The notes beneath the pieces are model-generated. The model was given only the letters and a program-made list of their open reading frames with translations, searched no databases and had not been told where the DNA came from. 64,000 nt of DNA from an uncultured Bdellovibrionales bacterium (GTDB lineage: Bacteria > Bdellovibrionota > Bdellovibrionia > Bdellovibrionales > UBA1609): the NCBI GenBank assembly GCA_938002015.1, contig CALLAU010000054.1:1-64000 (forward strand), given 5' to 3'. Position numbers and translations under genes: made by a program. Shown here one piece after another: positions 31,887 through 40,800 of the stretch (position 1 is its first letter; every line of letters starts with the position of its first letter).

Positions 31887-32501
31887 TTAGTTTGAAAAAC
31901 TAAATGAATAAGTGATCGCACCATACCGGCTACAATCATGCCCATCAACACTAAGTAGTTGAATATGAGCTCCTAGACCCCAGTCATCACCAAAGTTAAC
32001 TGATAAAGCATGATGAACATAAATTCTAAAGCTTATTGAATTATCATAACCTTCTAGCGTCATTCCACTGTATTCATGGTTTGCGTTTACTTGGCCATTT
32101 GTTCCAACAGAACCCCTTGAAATTGTCTCTAACTCATAAAGCCCATTTGGAATTCTACAGTAGTTGCTTCCAAAATTTGAAGTACTGTTTACTTCCATTT
32201 GACCTAAGGCCTCTACTGAACTTGGACTGTCAGCATAAAACTCTAAACCAAGTCTTATATCATCACTAAAGCCTGAAGTTTTTCCAATTGAAAACGGTGT
32301 TGAAGTTGAATTACCTGCAACAGGGTTACCGCTGTTTGATCCACAACCTAGTGACCCACATCCAGAACTACCATTATTATAGCTTCCATTAAAACCACCC
32401 ACTCTATTTCCATTTCTAGTTGTTGTTTTTTTACCTGAAGAATCATCTCCACAACCTGTTATAATGAAAAGTGAGAAAAATATTATTATTAACTTTTTCA
32501 T
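31887..32501 (-). CDS. Gly/Ser/Asn-rich lipoprotein
   Basis: The 204-residue protein has a lipoprotein signal (KKLIIIFFSLFIITGCGDD, lipobox ITGC). A low-complexity Gly/Asn/Ser linker follows (about 30-68, GSSGCGSLGCGSNSG), then a beta-rich globular domain with LRLGLEFYADSPSSVEALGQ-type strands and two cysteines (NYCRIPNG, HDCSRYG). No known domain is recognised. It lies 23 bp downstream of a second lipoprotein-type unit and 24 bp upstream of xer. The linker suggests a surface-displayed domain. Confidence 0.65.
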   Translation of the reverse strand: MKKLIIIFFSLFIITGCGDDSSGKKTTTRNGNRVGGFNGSYNNGSSGCGSLGCGSNSGNPVAGNSTSTPFSIGKTSGFSDDIRLGLEFYADSPSSVEALGQMEVNSTSNFGSNYCRIPNGLYELETISRGSVGTNGQVNANHEYSGMTLEGYDNSISFRIYVHHALSVNFGDDWGLGAHIQLLSVDGHDCSRYGAITYSFSFSN

Positions 32502-32566
32502 TTCATTTACCCTCTTTTTACCCTTCTTAATTTTTAATCCTGTTCATTTTTTATTCTTTAATTAAT

Positions 32567-33379
32567 TTAATATGTCTTTTTAAAAGTTCTTTCTTTGCTA
32601 AGATCTACAAACTCAGCGATCTTCACGTATTTTGTTGTGTTGTATTCATTATTTAAACTCGTCACTTTTGTAGCTAAGTTGTTGATTTTAAATCTGCAGT
32701 CATAAGGACCTAGAGATACTTTCCAACATCTTGCAATTGGACCTGATGGGTTTTTACAATCTACTCTTCCATCTACAACTCTACATCCATTTGAATTGAT
32801 ACCTGTATCAGCAACTGTTTGCCATGGTCTAAACCAAACAGACCCTTGCATAACATCTTCTGGATCTCCACCATCACCATCACTATATACACCATCAACT
32901 ATTACAATAAGTGCACCTTGAGGTCCTTCAAAAACACCTCTCCACACTAGATCACCATTTTTATTCCTATACCAAAAATTCTTTTCAACATCTGCTAAAA
33001 CATTTCCACCTGAAGTAAACTGTCTAATATATTTGTTACCATCATCATCTTCAAAATGAAGAGTAATGTCTCCACCTTGTTTTGAACTTAGTTTGTTGTG
33101 GTTACCAATTACAGTCCCTACATCTAACTCCATTTCTACTGTTTTATATGAAGCCTTTAAGCTTGAGTGTAGATTTGTAAGTACAGTAAAAATACTTCCT
33201 GAAGATGGATATGGATCATCACTCGTATCTAATACAATATCATCTCCATTATCTACTAAGTCAGGAAATACGATCGGAGCTAAGTCCTTAGTATCTGTTT
33301 GGTTAGCAGCTTCAAAGCCACCCCCACAACCAGCAACCATGAGCACTAATAAAATATAAGCTATAGATTTGTTAAACAT
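32567..33379 (-). CDS. Lipoprotein of unknown function
   Basis: The protein is 270 residues from ATG 33379, which has AAGGGG eight bases upstream and begins a lipoprotein signal (NKSIAYILLVLMVAGCGGG, lipobox VAGC). The frame is open 19 codons further upstream without support. The mature part has beta-rich segments (GDITLHFEDDDGNKYIRQF, GALIVIVDGVYSDGDGG) and a cysteine cluster (GCRVVDGRVDCKN, ARCWKVSLGPYDC). No family is recognised. It follows the arrangement of neighbouring single-gene lipoprotein units in this stretch. Confidence 0.66.
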   Translation of the reverse strand: MFNKSIAYILLVLMVAGCGGGFEAANQTDTKDLAPIVFPDLVDNGDDIVLDTSDDPYPSSGSIFTVLTNLHSSLKASYKTVEMELDVGTVIGNHNKLSSKQGGDITLHFEDDDGNKYIRQFTSGGNVLADVEKNFWYRNKNGDLVWRGVFEGPQGALIVIVDGVYSDGDGGDPEDVMQGSVWFRPWQTVADTGINSNGCRVVDGRVDCKNPSGPIARCWKVSLGPYDCRFKINNLATKVTSLNNEYNTTKYVKIAEFVDLSKERTFKKTY

Positions 33380-33567
33380 TTTGTCACCCCTTATTAAGGT
33401 AACTAGAGCAAGTAGGATGCCAGGTGCGAGCTCCAATTTGTGGCACTTTGACTAAAATTTGGTGTCAATTTTGTTTACACCTGTAGTGTTAAGAAAACAG
33501 ACAAGCTTTAAAAAACTATGCTTTTATTAGACACAAATAAGGCCGCCTTTAAAGCGCTAAACTCTTT

Positions 33568-34179
33568 TCATGGTCTCGTATGATAAACTCTATTATCGTA
33601 GTCTATATGAATAGTGTGCCCACCAACATAAGTACCAATACCTCTAGGCATGCCTGTATCAGTTCTTCTTCTCTTCATGACTTGTAGAGCTTTATTTCTT
33701 CCTGGATTGCTACAAAAATCAATATCAATAGCTTGAGCTACTAAGTGCTGACTAGAGCTCCCTCCATCAACACGACTATTATAGGGTTCAGGACGGTACC
33801 AATTTCTAATCTGACATATTTCAACATTAGAAGTTATAGAGACCTCTTGAGCTATTTTAATAAGCTCAATCCCTAACCCCCACGTACTTCTAGGTGGAAT
33901 AAGCACATGTTCGACTTCATCTCCATAGGTTCTTCTAAAAACCCTCACCTCTTTAGGGTTTCTAAATGGCTGAAGCATGTCTGTACAAAGATCAAGGTGC
34001 ACACCATTTCTAGTACACAAATTCACATACTCTCTTGCAATACCCATATTATGAAGTTGATCAGCCGGGGGAGGTGAAAAAACCTGAGCAACACTTCTTG
34101 TCGAACTAGTCAGATTATACTGATTATGAGCACATCCCATAACAAAGAGTAAAATAAAAAAACTAAGTTTATTTTTCAT
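33568..34179 (-). CDS. Lipoprotein peptidase, M15/DUF882-like
   Basis: The protein is 203 residues from ATG 34179. The lipoprotein signal is KNKLSFFILLFVMGCAHN (lipobox VMGC). The C-terminal half carries the zinc-site order of M15-type peptidases: RNWYRPEPYNSRVDGGSSSQ, then HLVAQAIDIDFC (His, Asp) and YVGGHTIHIDYDN (late His). Such enzymes cut peptidoglycan cross-links or stem peptides in the periplasm. TTG 34203 is an alternative start without a better ribosome site. It is transcribed away from the lipoprotein hydrolase gene at 34.4 kb. Confidence 0.75.
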   Translation of the reverse strand: MKNKLSFFILLFVMGCAHNQYNLTSSTRSVAQVFSPPPADQLHNMGIAREYVNLCTRNGVHLDLCTDMLQPFRNPKEVRVFRRTYGDEVEHVLIPPRSTWGLGIELIKIAQEVSITSNVEICQIRNWYRPEPYNSRVDGGSSSQHLVAQAIDIDFCSNPGRNKALQVMKRRRTDTGMPRGIGTYVGGHTIHIDYDNRVYHTRP

Positions 34180-34422
34180 ATTCTTTTTAGCTATCGACAA
34201 CAAAGACTTAACAGTTAATAGGTTTTAAAAAATCGCTTTACTTTAACTAAAAGTTAAACACTTAAAGCTAAGTTACAATTCGCTAAAACGCCTAACAATA
34301 CAATAGTCTAGACCCAGTTTACGAACTTCATAAAGGTCGCTTAACAAAAGTCATTTAAGTGCTTAAAAGCCCCGAAAGCTTAAGTAGAGATAAAACACGA
34401 ATTCTTTTAGGAGACTTTAATT

Positions 34423-35940
34423 ATGTTATACTATAAAAGGCTTTTCCTGCTTACATTAACTTGCTTATTTGTTTCCGCCTGTAGCCCGTCAAAAAACGCT
34501 AAAAATATTGGACAAACAGCAATTGATTCTTCACCTTGTACAGCTTTTGAAACTTTCTTACATGACCAGGCTCAAGTTGCTATTGAAGAAGATGGCAGCC
34601 TTCCAACTTTAGATGATGTTAGAGCTGGTTTTGAAGATGCTTTAGATATAAGCTACCCTGACACTGATTCAGACTTGTTAGAAAAACTAGTTGATGATTT
34701 TGTTTTCTTTTACGCCTTTCTTTTTGAAGAGACTGATGCTCTACCAAATGCAGAAGAAAAATCAAAGTTTCTTATATCTCTTGAAATGGGAACACATCAA
34801 GATTTAGAGCTTCAAGCTGAGTATGATAGAAGAATTAGTGCTTATGTTGAAGAAGCTGAACTTGTTTTTAATACTTGTATTGAACCTAAGGAAAACCCAA
34901 ACATTATACCTCCTGAAGAAGAAACAAAACCTAGTCCTGTAGACTTAAGTGCTGATGATCATGTTCATGAGTACGGAGAAGGTCCTTATTTTAGCGCTAT
35001 TGAGAATGCAACTGATCTTGCAGTTTTTGGAGCTTTAAAGACTTTTGCAACGGCTTATCAAAGCTGTGAAGCTATTTCATTAGAAGCATTAGGCATTGAA
35101 GATGAAAACCTTGATGGGGTCATTAGAAACGGTTCACATCCAAATGGGATTGGCGGAAGACGATATATTGCAAGTCTTTCAAAAGTTCAAAACACTCATC
35201 CTTATATTCAATCTGTTATAGACTCTGGAGGTGGTGGAAACTCTTCTTGTTTTAATACTTACCAAAAACCACTGATTTATGACTATGGAGGAAAACCTCA
35301 CTTTACTTCATCAACTTCAGATAAGCTTAACTTCTTTAAAGACGGTGGCTCAGGAACAGATGAACTTGGAACAGATTGCTCAGGTTATATTTATACTTCG
35401 CTTATGACTGCTGGATTAAAGCTTGATCCAGATAAGCCCATACGTGTAAGAGGAGTTATTGAAATTCCAGCAAGTCACTATAAAAATTTAGGAAGTAAGA
35501 TGAGATGCTTTGAAAAAGTAAAAGCTGGAAAAAATGAAGGCCTCATAGCTGGTGACATTCTAGCATCAAGTGGACACATATTTATTGTAGACTGGGCAAG
35601 TGAGGATCCTCTCGGGGCTAATGATAAAACTTCAAATAATGAATGTGATGAAATCACCCATGAAGACTTTGATTTTACAATAATGCAAAGCTCTCCCTCA
35701 AAAGGTGCGATTGGAATTAATAGAATGCAGGCTGCCGATTATCTTGATGGCTCCTCTAGCATGAGAAAAGCCATGGTCTCTTTTGCTAGAACTCACTGCA
35801 AACAAAGATTAGCTGGAAATGTTATGACTCCCAATCACTCAAGCGCTTCTCTTATTAGACATAAGATGACACCTGAGTGCGTTTCAAAAGAACGTATTAA
35901 GCTTAATGGAGAAACTTGCCTTGATACTTGTAGTTTTTAA
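34423..35940 (+). CDS. Lipoprotein with NlpC/P60-like C-terminal peptidase domain
   Basis: The 505-residue protein has a lipoprotein signal ([19 protein letters not shown]). An acidic helical N-terminal half follows (to about 160), then a proline-rich linker ([14 protein letters not shown]) and a C-terminal domain. The catalytic pattern of NlpC/P60 cysteine peptidases is seen as [17 protein letters not shown] (Cys) and later [13 protein letters not shown] (His). The role is probably murein endopeptidase at the outer membrane or periplasm. The start is supported by AGGAGAC. Its stop overlaps the convergent slipin gene by four bases, so no terminator lies between. Confidence 0.72.
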   Translation: MLYYKRLFLLTLTCLFVSACSPSKNAKNIGQTAIDSSPCTAFETFLHDQAQVAIEEDGSLPTLDDVRAGFEDALDISYPDTDSDLLEKLVDDFVFFYAFLFEETDALPNAEEKSKFLISLEMGTHQDLELQAEYDRRISAYVEEAELVFNTCIEPKENPNIIPPEEETKPSPVDLSADDHVHEYGEGPYFSAIENATDLAVFGALKTFATAYQSCEAISLEALGIEDENLDGVIRNGSHPNGIGGRRYIASLSKVQNTHPYIQSVIDSGGGGNSSCFNTYQKPLIYDYGGKPHFTSSTSDKLNFFKDGGSGTDELGTDCSGYIYTSLMTAGLKLDPDKPIRVRGVIEIPASHYKNLGSKMRCFEKVKAGKNEGLIAGDILASSGHIFIVDWASEDPLGANDKTSNNECDEITHEDFDFTIMQSSPSKGAIGINRMQAADYLDGSSSMRKAMVSFARTHCKQRLAGNVMTPNHSSASLIRHKMTPECVSKERIKLNGETCLDTCSF

Positions 35941-36686
35941 GCTCCTGTTACTTTAGAAAAACTTTTTAGTAGATCCATAGGCATTGGGATGATCATAGTC
36001 TGCATAGTGCCGTTTGTCGACATTTCTGTAAGCGTTTGAAGGTAGGCAAGCTGAATAGAGGCTGGAGATGTAGAAAGCATCTTAGAAGCTTCTGCAAGCT
36101 TTTCTGAACGCTGTAGCTCTCCTTCTGCACTAATGACTTTAGCTCTTCTTTCTCTTTCAGCTTCGGCTTGTCTTGCCATTGCTCTTTGCATCTCTTGAGG
36201 TAGATCAATGTGTTTTACTTCAACAGAAGAAACTTTAATCCCCCAAGGTTCTGTTTGCTTATCTAAAATTTCTTGTAGTGTATGATTTATTTTATCACGA
36301 GAAGAAAGAAGGTCATCCATTTCATACTGACCAAGCACTGATCTTAAAGTGGTTTGAGCTAGCTGACTTGTTGCAAAGTAATAATCTTCAACTCTTGTAA
36401 TAGCAGCCTCTGGGTCCATAACTCTAAAGTAAATAACAGCATTTACCTTCATACTCACATTATCAAGTGTGATGACATCCTGAGGTTGAATGTCCATTGT
36501 TATTGTTCTCGTATCGACTTTAATAATCTTCTCAACAAAAGGAATAAGTAAAATAAGTCCTGGACCTCTTACTCCAACAAACCTACCAAACCTTAAAACA
36601 ACACCTCTTTCCCACTCAGCGAGAATTTTAATTGATGAGATAAGTACAACGACTACAAAAAATATGACTGGAAATAAAAATGGCAC
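35937..36686 (-). CDS. Slipin (SPFH/stomatin-family membrane protein)
   Basis: The 249-residue protein has an N-terminal membrane helix ([20 protein letters not shown]). An SPFH domain follows (about 25-190, [20 protein letters not shown] ... [20 protein letters not shown]), then a charged helix ([20 protein letters not shown]) used for oligomerisation. Slipins form membrane ring assemblies and are usually encoded with an NfeD-type protease that cleaves their C terminus, as here, 24 bp upstream. The C-terminal [14 protein letters not shown] resembles the NfeD cleavage region. Confidence 0.94.
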   Translation of the reverse strand: MPFLFPVIFFVVVVLISSIKILAEWERGVVLRFGRFVGVRGPGLILLIPFVEKIIKVDTRTITMDIQPQDVITLDNVSMKVNAVIYFRVMDPEAAITRVEDYYFATSQLAQTTLRSVLGQYEMDDLLSSRDKINHTLQEILDKQTEPWGIKVSSVEVKHIDLPQEMQRAMARQAEAERERRAKVISAEGELQRSEKLAEASKMLSTSPASIQLAYLQTLTEMSTNGTMQTMIIPMPMDLLKSFSKVTGA

Positions 36687-36710
36687 TTTCTGCCTCCTTT
36701 TGTTTTTATT

Positions 36711-37988
36711 TTATTTAAGAGTTAATCCGCTTATAGATTTAATTTCAACTTCATCGCCTTCTTGATACTCTAAGTCAGATTCATAACGCCAAAGCTCCCC
36801 TTTGATCTCAACTTGATACCTTAAAGCAGTAAGCCTTTTTTTTATGATTGCTTTTTCTCCAATCATTTCTTTTTTATTCTTTATCAGTCTTTGGCTTGAC
36901 CAATATAGAAAAACGATTCCAAAAAGAATACAACTTAAAGAAAAAACCACTCCAAAGATAAGAGGAAGTGGAAGAGAGTAACCTGTGGTTAAAGGATCAA
37001 ATAAAAAAACACTTCCTAAAAAAAGAGCTACAACACCACCAAAGCCAAGCATACCAAAACTTGATATAAAAACTTCTAAGCTAAAAAGAATAAAACCTAA
37101 AACTAAGAGCGCCACTCCAGCAAGCTCTGCATCTAACTTTTGAAAACTTATAAGAGAAGCAATTAAACCCATTGCCCCAACAATTCCAGGAATGAAAGTT
37201 CCTGGGTGAGTGATCTCAAAATAGATTAAGCCCATACTTGCAAGAAACAAAAGGTAAGCCCACTGAGGATCAGTTAAAAGATCTAGTACAAAAAACCTAA
37301 AATCTTTTTTAACTTCTATTTTACTTCCTACTCTTAAGCTTTGCTTTTCATTACCAGACACTAAAACAGTCTTACCACCAGCAACTTGTAAGAACTCTAA
37401 ATGAGATTCAACATAGGCTTCAACTACACCTAGAGAAAAAGCTTCATCCCCAGAGACTACTTTAGCCTCACTTACAAACTGTCTTGCAATTTCTTTATTG
37501 CGCCCATTCTTAATGGCAAGTCCCTCAACCCAGGTTATCGTATCGTTTAAAACTTTTGACTTTAAGTCTGTTCCAATATTTTGACCAAAGTTAAGAATTG
37601 GAGTCGCAGCTCCAATTGTCGTATTAGGCATGGCTCCTGTAAAATGGCACGCTTGAAGTATTATAGCCCCTGCGCTTCCAGCTTGCCCTCCATTTGGTCC
37701 AACAAGACAAAGAAAAGGTATCTTTGATTTTAGAATTAAACTTACAATTTTTCTCGTCTCTCCAAGTGATCCACCTGGAGTATTGATATCTAGCTTTATA
37801 GAGCTGCAGTTAGTCTTTAAAGCTTTTTTATGAACACGCTTTATAAGGTCAAAACTTGCAGGCCCAATAGCTCCTTCTAACGGTGCTTGAATAAAGCAAG
37901 CATTCTTTTCAACTTCTTCAGCTACTGCGCTCATAAAAGAAGTCAGTACTAAAAGAAGAAACAGATTAAAAATTAATAAGCCCTTCAA
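36711..37988 (-). CDS. NfeD1-type membrane serine protease
   Basis: The 425-residue protein has a signal peptide (KGLLIFNLFLLLVLTSFMSA) and a ClpP-like periplasmic serine-protease domain (about 30-200). That domain has SIKLDINTPGGSLGETRKIV and the catalytic serine in GGQAGSAGAIILQA. Four or five membrane helices follow (about 235-370), then a C-terminal NfeD OB-fold (about 375-425, MIGEKAIIKKRL). It is partnered with the slipin gene immediately downstream. Its start overlaps the stop of the upstream gene by four bases (ATGA). Confidence 0.92.
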   Translation of the reverse strand: MKGLLIFNLFLLLVLTSFMSAVAEEVEKNACFIQAPLEGAIGPASFDLIKRVHKKALKTNCSSIKLDINTPGGSLGETRKIVSLILKSKIPFLCLVGPNGGQAGSAGAIILQACHFTGAMPNTTIGAATPILNFGQNIGTDLKSKVLNDTITWVEGLAIKNGRNKEIARQFVSEAKVVSGDEAFSLGVVEAYVESHLEFLQVAGGKTVLVSGNEKQSLRVGSKIEVKKDFRFFVLDLLTDPQWAYLLFLASMGLIYFEITHPGTFIPGIVGAMGLIASLISFQKLDAELAGVALLVLGFILFSLEVFISSFGMLGFGGVVALFLGSVFLFDPLTTGYSLPLPLIFGVVFSLSCILFGIVFLYWSSQRLIKNKKEMIGEKAIIKKRLTALRYQVEIKGELWRYESDLEYQEGDEVEIKSISGLTLK

Positions 37989-38362
37989 ACTTTAAACCCC
38001 TTAAGCTGATCCCATAATTTTTTCTTTAAGTCTGAATTTTTTGAAATTTCACTTAATGAAGGAAAAGAAACAGCATGACTTGGAGCTTTAACTTCGCCAA
38101 AGCTAAAAATACAATCTGAACTATAACCATTTAAATTTGTTACAACATGCTTAAAAGGTGCTCCAAGAGCACTTAAGATTTTTTGAACCATTTCTTTTTG
38201 ATCGTTTAAATCTTCTTCGTTTACTAAAAGCAAGAAACTAAACTCAGCCGTATCTAATGTGTTTGAGTTTCTCACCTTAACCTCTTTTTGGTTAATGCTA
38301 TCAGGGTTTTCACTCAGCGACATGCCTAATACTTTTGAATAATAATCAGCTCTTGTTTTCAC
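37985..38362 (-). CDS. Possible DNA polymerase III psi-like (HolD-like) protein
   Basis: The protein is 125 residues from GTG 38362. I do not recognise it with certainty, but its layout parallels E. coli HolD: an N-terminal KTRADYYSKVLGM (HolD TSRRDWQLQQLGI), a mid-segment FSFLLLVNEEDLNDQKEMVQ followed by KILSALG, and an ending FPSLSEISKNSDLKKKLWDQ-L like HolD SPALTDLRANPTARAALWQQI. HolD links the clamp loader to the chi subunit. The frame extends to a TTG at 38413, but that lies inside a terminator hairpin. ATG 38326 is another candidate. It overlaps the NfeD gene by four bases. Confidence 0.45.
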   Translation of the reverse strand: MKTRADYYSKVLGMSLSENPDSINQKEVKVRNSNTLDTAEFSFLLLVNEEDLNDQKEMVQKILSALGAPFKHVVTNLNGYSSDCIFSFGEVKAPSHAVSFPSLSEISKNSDLKKKLWDQLKGFKV

Positions 38363-38389
38363 AAAAATGAGCTTAAAAGGAGGCCTTAA

Positions 38390-38425
38390 AATAAACAAGA
38401 GCCGCCATATCAAATGGCAGCTCTC
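38390..38425 (-). terminator. Rho-independent terminator of the basic lipoprotein gene
   Basis: On the minus strand, AGAGCTGCCAT-TTGAT-ATGGCGGCTCT (one wobble pair) is followed by TGTTTATTTT. It ends the gene at 38468-39406. Its position excludes a start codon at 38413 for the next gene. Confidence 0.75.
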
Positions 38426-38467
38426 TTAGTAGGTTTATAATTTATTTAAAAAAAATTATACTTAATC

Positions 38468-39406
38468 CTACAAAGCCCAAGACTTCTTTTTAGAAGCCTT
38501 TTTAGTCTCAAACTTTGATTTTTTAGTCTTATTACCAAAGAAGGACTTTTTACCTGGCCTCTTATACTTTTCTTTTGAGCTAACCACTTTCTTCTTAGTC
38601 ACTACTACGCTCTTCTTAGGTTTAGTATATGCACTTTTTGTAGTCACCGTCTTTTTAGAAGACCATTTGTTATTAGTTTTAATCCTGTCTTTCCTATCAA
38701 ACCTTTTTGACCACTTATTAGGCTTACTAGTTTTTACAGTTTTATAGGACTTATAAGACTTTGAACGGTACCTATCTTTTAAAGGCCTCGTGTTGTTACC
38801 GCCCCACCAGCCATTTCTTTTTGGCCTACTTGTTGGCTTTGGAGTGTAAGTTCTTCCTACTCCTCTTCTTCTTTTGTATCTATCTTTAGAAGGCCTATTA
38901 ACTCCCCACCAACCTTTTCTCTTTGCATTTCCTCTATGATAGACATGCCTAGGCTTAGGAGTGATCATACCTCTTCTATAATACCTGCCATATCTTCTAT
39001 GGTACCATCTTCTATGCCACGGTCTGTTTATATACCTGTCATGATTTACAATGATATGAGGAAAGGCCAGAACAGGTCTATAAGATACACATGTATAGTC
39101 TAAGTACCTTGGCCTATTAGAAAAAATATCCCAGTTTCTTGCAGGCCTTGCGTTAAGTCCAAATCTTGAACAATGCTCAGCTGCAACAGTGTAAGCATCA
39201 GCAACAACATAATTAGGGTGAAGCCATACAGATAAGCCAGTTCTAGAACCTACGTGAACTCTTGGTAATAAACTTCCATCTACAGGATTTACTCCCACTC
39301 CAGTATCCACACCAACACCGACACCCACGCCAGTATTCCAGTCAGGACTTACAACACAGCCCATAAGCATTGTTGAGGTTAGTAAAATTAAAATTGAGTT
39401 CAACAT
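38468..39406 (-). CDS. Very basic low-complexity lipoprotein
   Basis: The 312-residue protein has a lipoprotein signal (NSILILLTSTMLMGCVVSP, lipobox LMGC). A Gly/Val repeat follows (TGVGVGVGVDTGVGV), then a short folded part with two cysteines (about 60-110). From residue 125 on there is a Lys/Arg/Trp/Tyr-rich tail with repeated motifs such as KRKGWWGVNRPSKDRYKRRR and KRNGWWGGNNTRPLKDRYRS, about 45 residues apart. The tail would bind polyanions such as DNA, LPS or teichoic acids. I do not know a family. The acidic secreted protein encoded 48 bp upstream on the same strand could be its partner. Confidence 0.7.
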   Translation of the reverse strand: MLNSILILLTSTMLMGCVVSPDWNTGVGVGVGVDTGVGVNPVDGSLLPRVHVGSRTGLSVWLHPNYVVADAYTVAAEHCSRFGLNARPARNWDIFSNRPRYLDYTCVSYRPVLAFPHIIVNHDRYINRPWHRRWYHRRYGRYYRRGMITPKPRHVYHRGNAKRKGWWGVNRPSKDRYKRRRGVGRTYTPKPTSRPKRNGWWGGNNTRPLKDRYRSKSYKSYKTVKTSKPNKWSKRFDRKDRIKTNNKWSSKKTVTTKSAYTKPKKSVVVTKKKVVSSKEKYKRPGKKSFFGNKTKKSKFETKKASKKKSWAL

Positions 39407-39454
39407 AGTATTTCTCCTTACTTAAAACTCGTTAACACATTAAAAAAAACTAAA

Positions 39455-39976
39455 TTAGTTTAAATCTTCTCTTTCAGTACAAGTGATAGCATCACCAACA
39501 TTATAATGCTCAGATTCATCTAAGGTTTGATTATAGTTATCAAGCAGGTAATTAAATTGCAGTCCACCACCACTCATCTGCATCTCATAATTATGACCAT
39601 TTCCATCTGTACCAATGTACTCAAAACTAATATAAACTTCTGAACCGTCACCATACTCAGCAAAGTATATATAATCATCACCATCTCCAGAAAAACCAAA
39701 ATTTATAGCATCTTCACTTGAAGACATTCTTGCTAAGACAGCTCCAATTCCACCAAAATAATCAGGGTCATTTTGATCAACAGAGCCATAGTTGTTCCAA
39801 AGAACAAACTCTTGTCTCCCGTTATTTACATGATCACTTCTTACTGCAGTAAAAATAACTCGGTCATCTATATCAATAGTACTCACGTTACACTCCATTA
39901 AAAAATCAATCACAGTACTTGCTTGAGTTGTATAGCTCAAAAGCATCACCAACATTCCACATACATATTTTCTCAT
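39455..39976 (-). CDS. Acidic secreted protein, unknown
   Basis: The 173-residue protein has a signal peptide (KYVCGMLVMLLSYTTQAST). The mature part is acidic and beta-rich (FSGDGDDYIYFAEYGDGSEV) with one cysteine near each end (MECNVST, ITCTERED), which could pair. No family is recognised. It lies 48 bp upstream of the very basic lipoprotein gene on the same strand, so the two are probably co-transcribed. Confidence 0.66.
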   Translation of the reverse strand: MRKYVCGMLVMLLSYTTQASTVIDFLMECNVSTIDIDDRVIFTAVRSDHVNNGRQEFVLWNNYGSVDQNDPDYFGGIGAVLARMSSSEDAINFGFSGDGDDYIYFAEYGDGSEVYISFEYIGTDGNGHNYEMQMSGGGLQFNYLLDNYNQTLDESEHYNVGDAITCTEREDLN

Positions 39977-40390
39977 CTTACGTTCTCCTTCAAATTTAGT
40001 ACGTTTATATTTTTTATATTTATTTATATCAAATTCACTTTTAAGCCCTAAATGCTGCTCTATGAACCTTTCATATTCAAAACACGGCAGGACATAAAAA
40101 GTTTCGAAAAGAGATACTTTTTACTCCTAAAGGCTCTAGATTACATCTGAGTCAAATTTACTGAATCACCATTACTTTTCAAAATTAAAGCCAGTTTCTT
40201 AAGGCTTTAAATAGGATTTAAGGAAGAGTTTTGTGTAAGCGATACAAAGTGGGTACTTAACTTTGTACTCACCTTATTATGAAGAAAATTTATTCTAAAA
40301 TACGCTAGACGGACCACAGACGGCCCCACCCTAAATCAGGTCCGCTCTGAGAGCTCAAGCACTTTGCATTAACAATTAATAATTTAAATT
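39977..40390. other. Intergenic region with two hairpins, no gene seen
   Basis: There is no credible open frame. GTGGGTAC (40249-40256) pairs with GTACTCAC (40265-40272) apart from one wobble, and CGGACC (40310-40315) pairs with GGTCCG (40339-40344) across a GC-rich loop unusual for this genome. These could belong to a small RNA or to the flank of the mobile toxin-antitoxin locus that follows. Confidence 0.35.
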
Positions 40391-40420
40391 ATTGGCAGTT
40401 CTGCCAATTTATGGTATCAT
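40391..40420 (+). promoter_or_regulatory. Promoter with palindromic operator of the second TA-like locus
   Basis: -35 TTGGCA (40392-40397), a 17-base spacer and -10 TATCAT (40415-40420) form a good promoter. The perfect palindrome ATTGGCA-GTTC-TGCCAAT (40391-40408) covers the -35. Transcription would begin within or just before the GGAGG site (40424-40428) of the first frame. It has the same design as the higBA promoter at 25.75 kb. Confidence 0.8.
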
Positions 40421-40436
40421 AACGGAGGTTGCTGTT

Positions 40437-40571
40437 TTGAATAAAGCATTAAAGAGACCACCAGGTCTTACTAGTGCCGTAACACTAATAACATTTAATG
40501 GAGTTAAATATAGTTTTTTAGAGATTGATCTTAAACATGTAAATAAAGGTGAAAGGTTACAGTTCAAGTGA
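40437..40571 (+). CDS. 44-residue frame at the head of the TA-like locus (possibly 5' part of a frameshifted toxin gene)
   Basis: The TTG start has GGAGG eight bases upstream. The product begins NKALKRPPGLTSAVTLITFN, then GVKYSFLEIDLKHVNKGERL. It stops 23 bases inside the next frame. The end of this product and the start of the next read as one continuous protein if one base is skipped (LKHVNK then VKGYSSSDV), giving a domain like DUF4258 toxins (His-containing first strand, helix, later VITLYR strand). It may therefore be the first part of a broken or programmed-frameshift gene. Confidence 0.45.
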   Translation: MNKALKRPPGLTSAVTLITFNGVKYSFLEIDLKHVNKGERLQFK

Positions 40572-40800
40572 TGTTTGTTTAATAGTTAAGAGTATTATTA
40601 ATAACACCAACATTACATTACATGAAAAAATAACTTTTAATCAAAACATCACCTGTGATTACTTCGCTGCTAATGGAATTTTTAAAGAATTTTACTATAA
40701 GGTTGTGTTTTGTATCTGCTCTGACAAACCTAGCACCATAGGTGTGATAACTCTATATAGAAATAAAGAGAATAGGAGACTAAAAAATGAACCCTTATGA
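40549..40800 (+). CDS. Possible DUF4258-like toxin (main part)
   Basis: The 83-residue product from GTG 40549 reads KGYSSSDVCLIVKSIINN, then EFYYKVVFCICSDKPS and GVITLYRNKE. The late VITLYRN strand and the helix before it resemble the DUF4258/RelE-like toxin fold. The GTG has no proper Shine-Dalgarno site, which argues that this frame is reached from the overlapping upstream frame, by coupling or by a frameshift. The following XRE gene overlaps its end by 14 bases, as antitoxins do. Confidence 0.45.
   Translation: MKGYSSSDVCLIVKSIINNTNITLHEKITFNQNITCDYFAANGIFKEFYYKVVFCICSDKPSTIGVITLYRNKENRRLKNEPL

Noticed and set aside
38363..38413. TTG 38413 as start of the HolD-like gene
   Set aside because: It lies in the terminator hairpin of the upstream gene. 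The HolD-like N terminus begins at GTG 38362.
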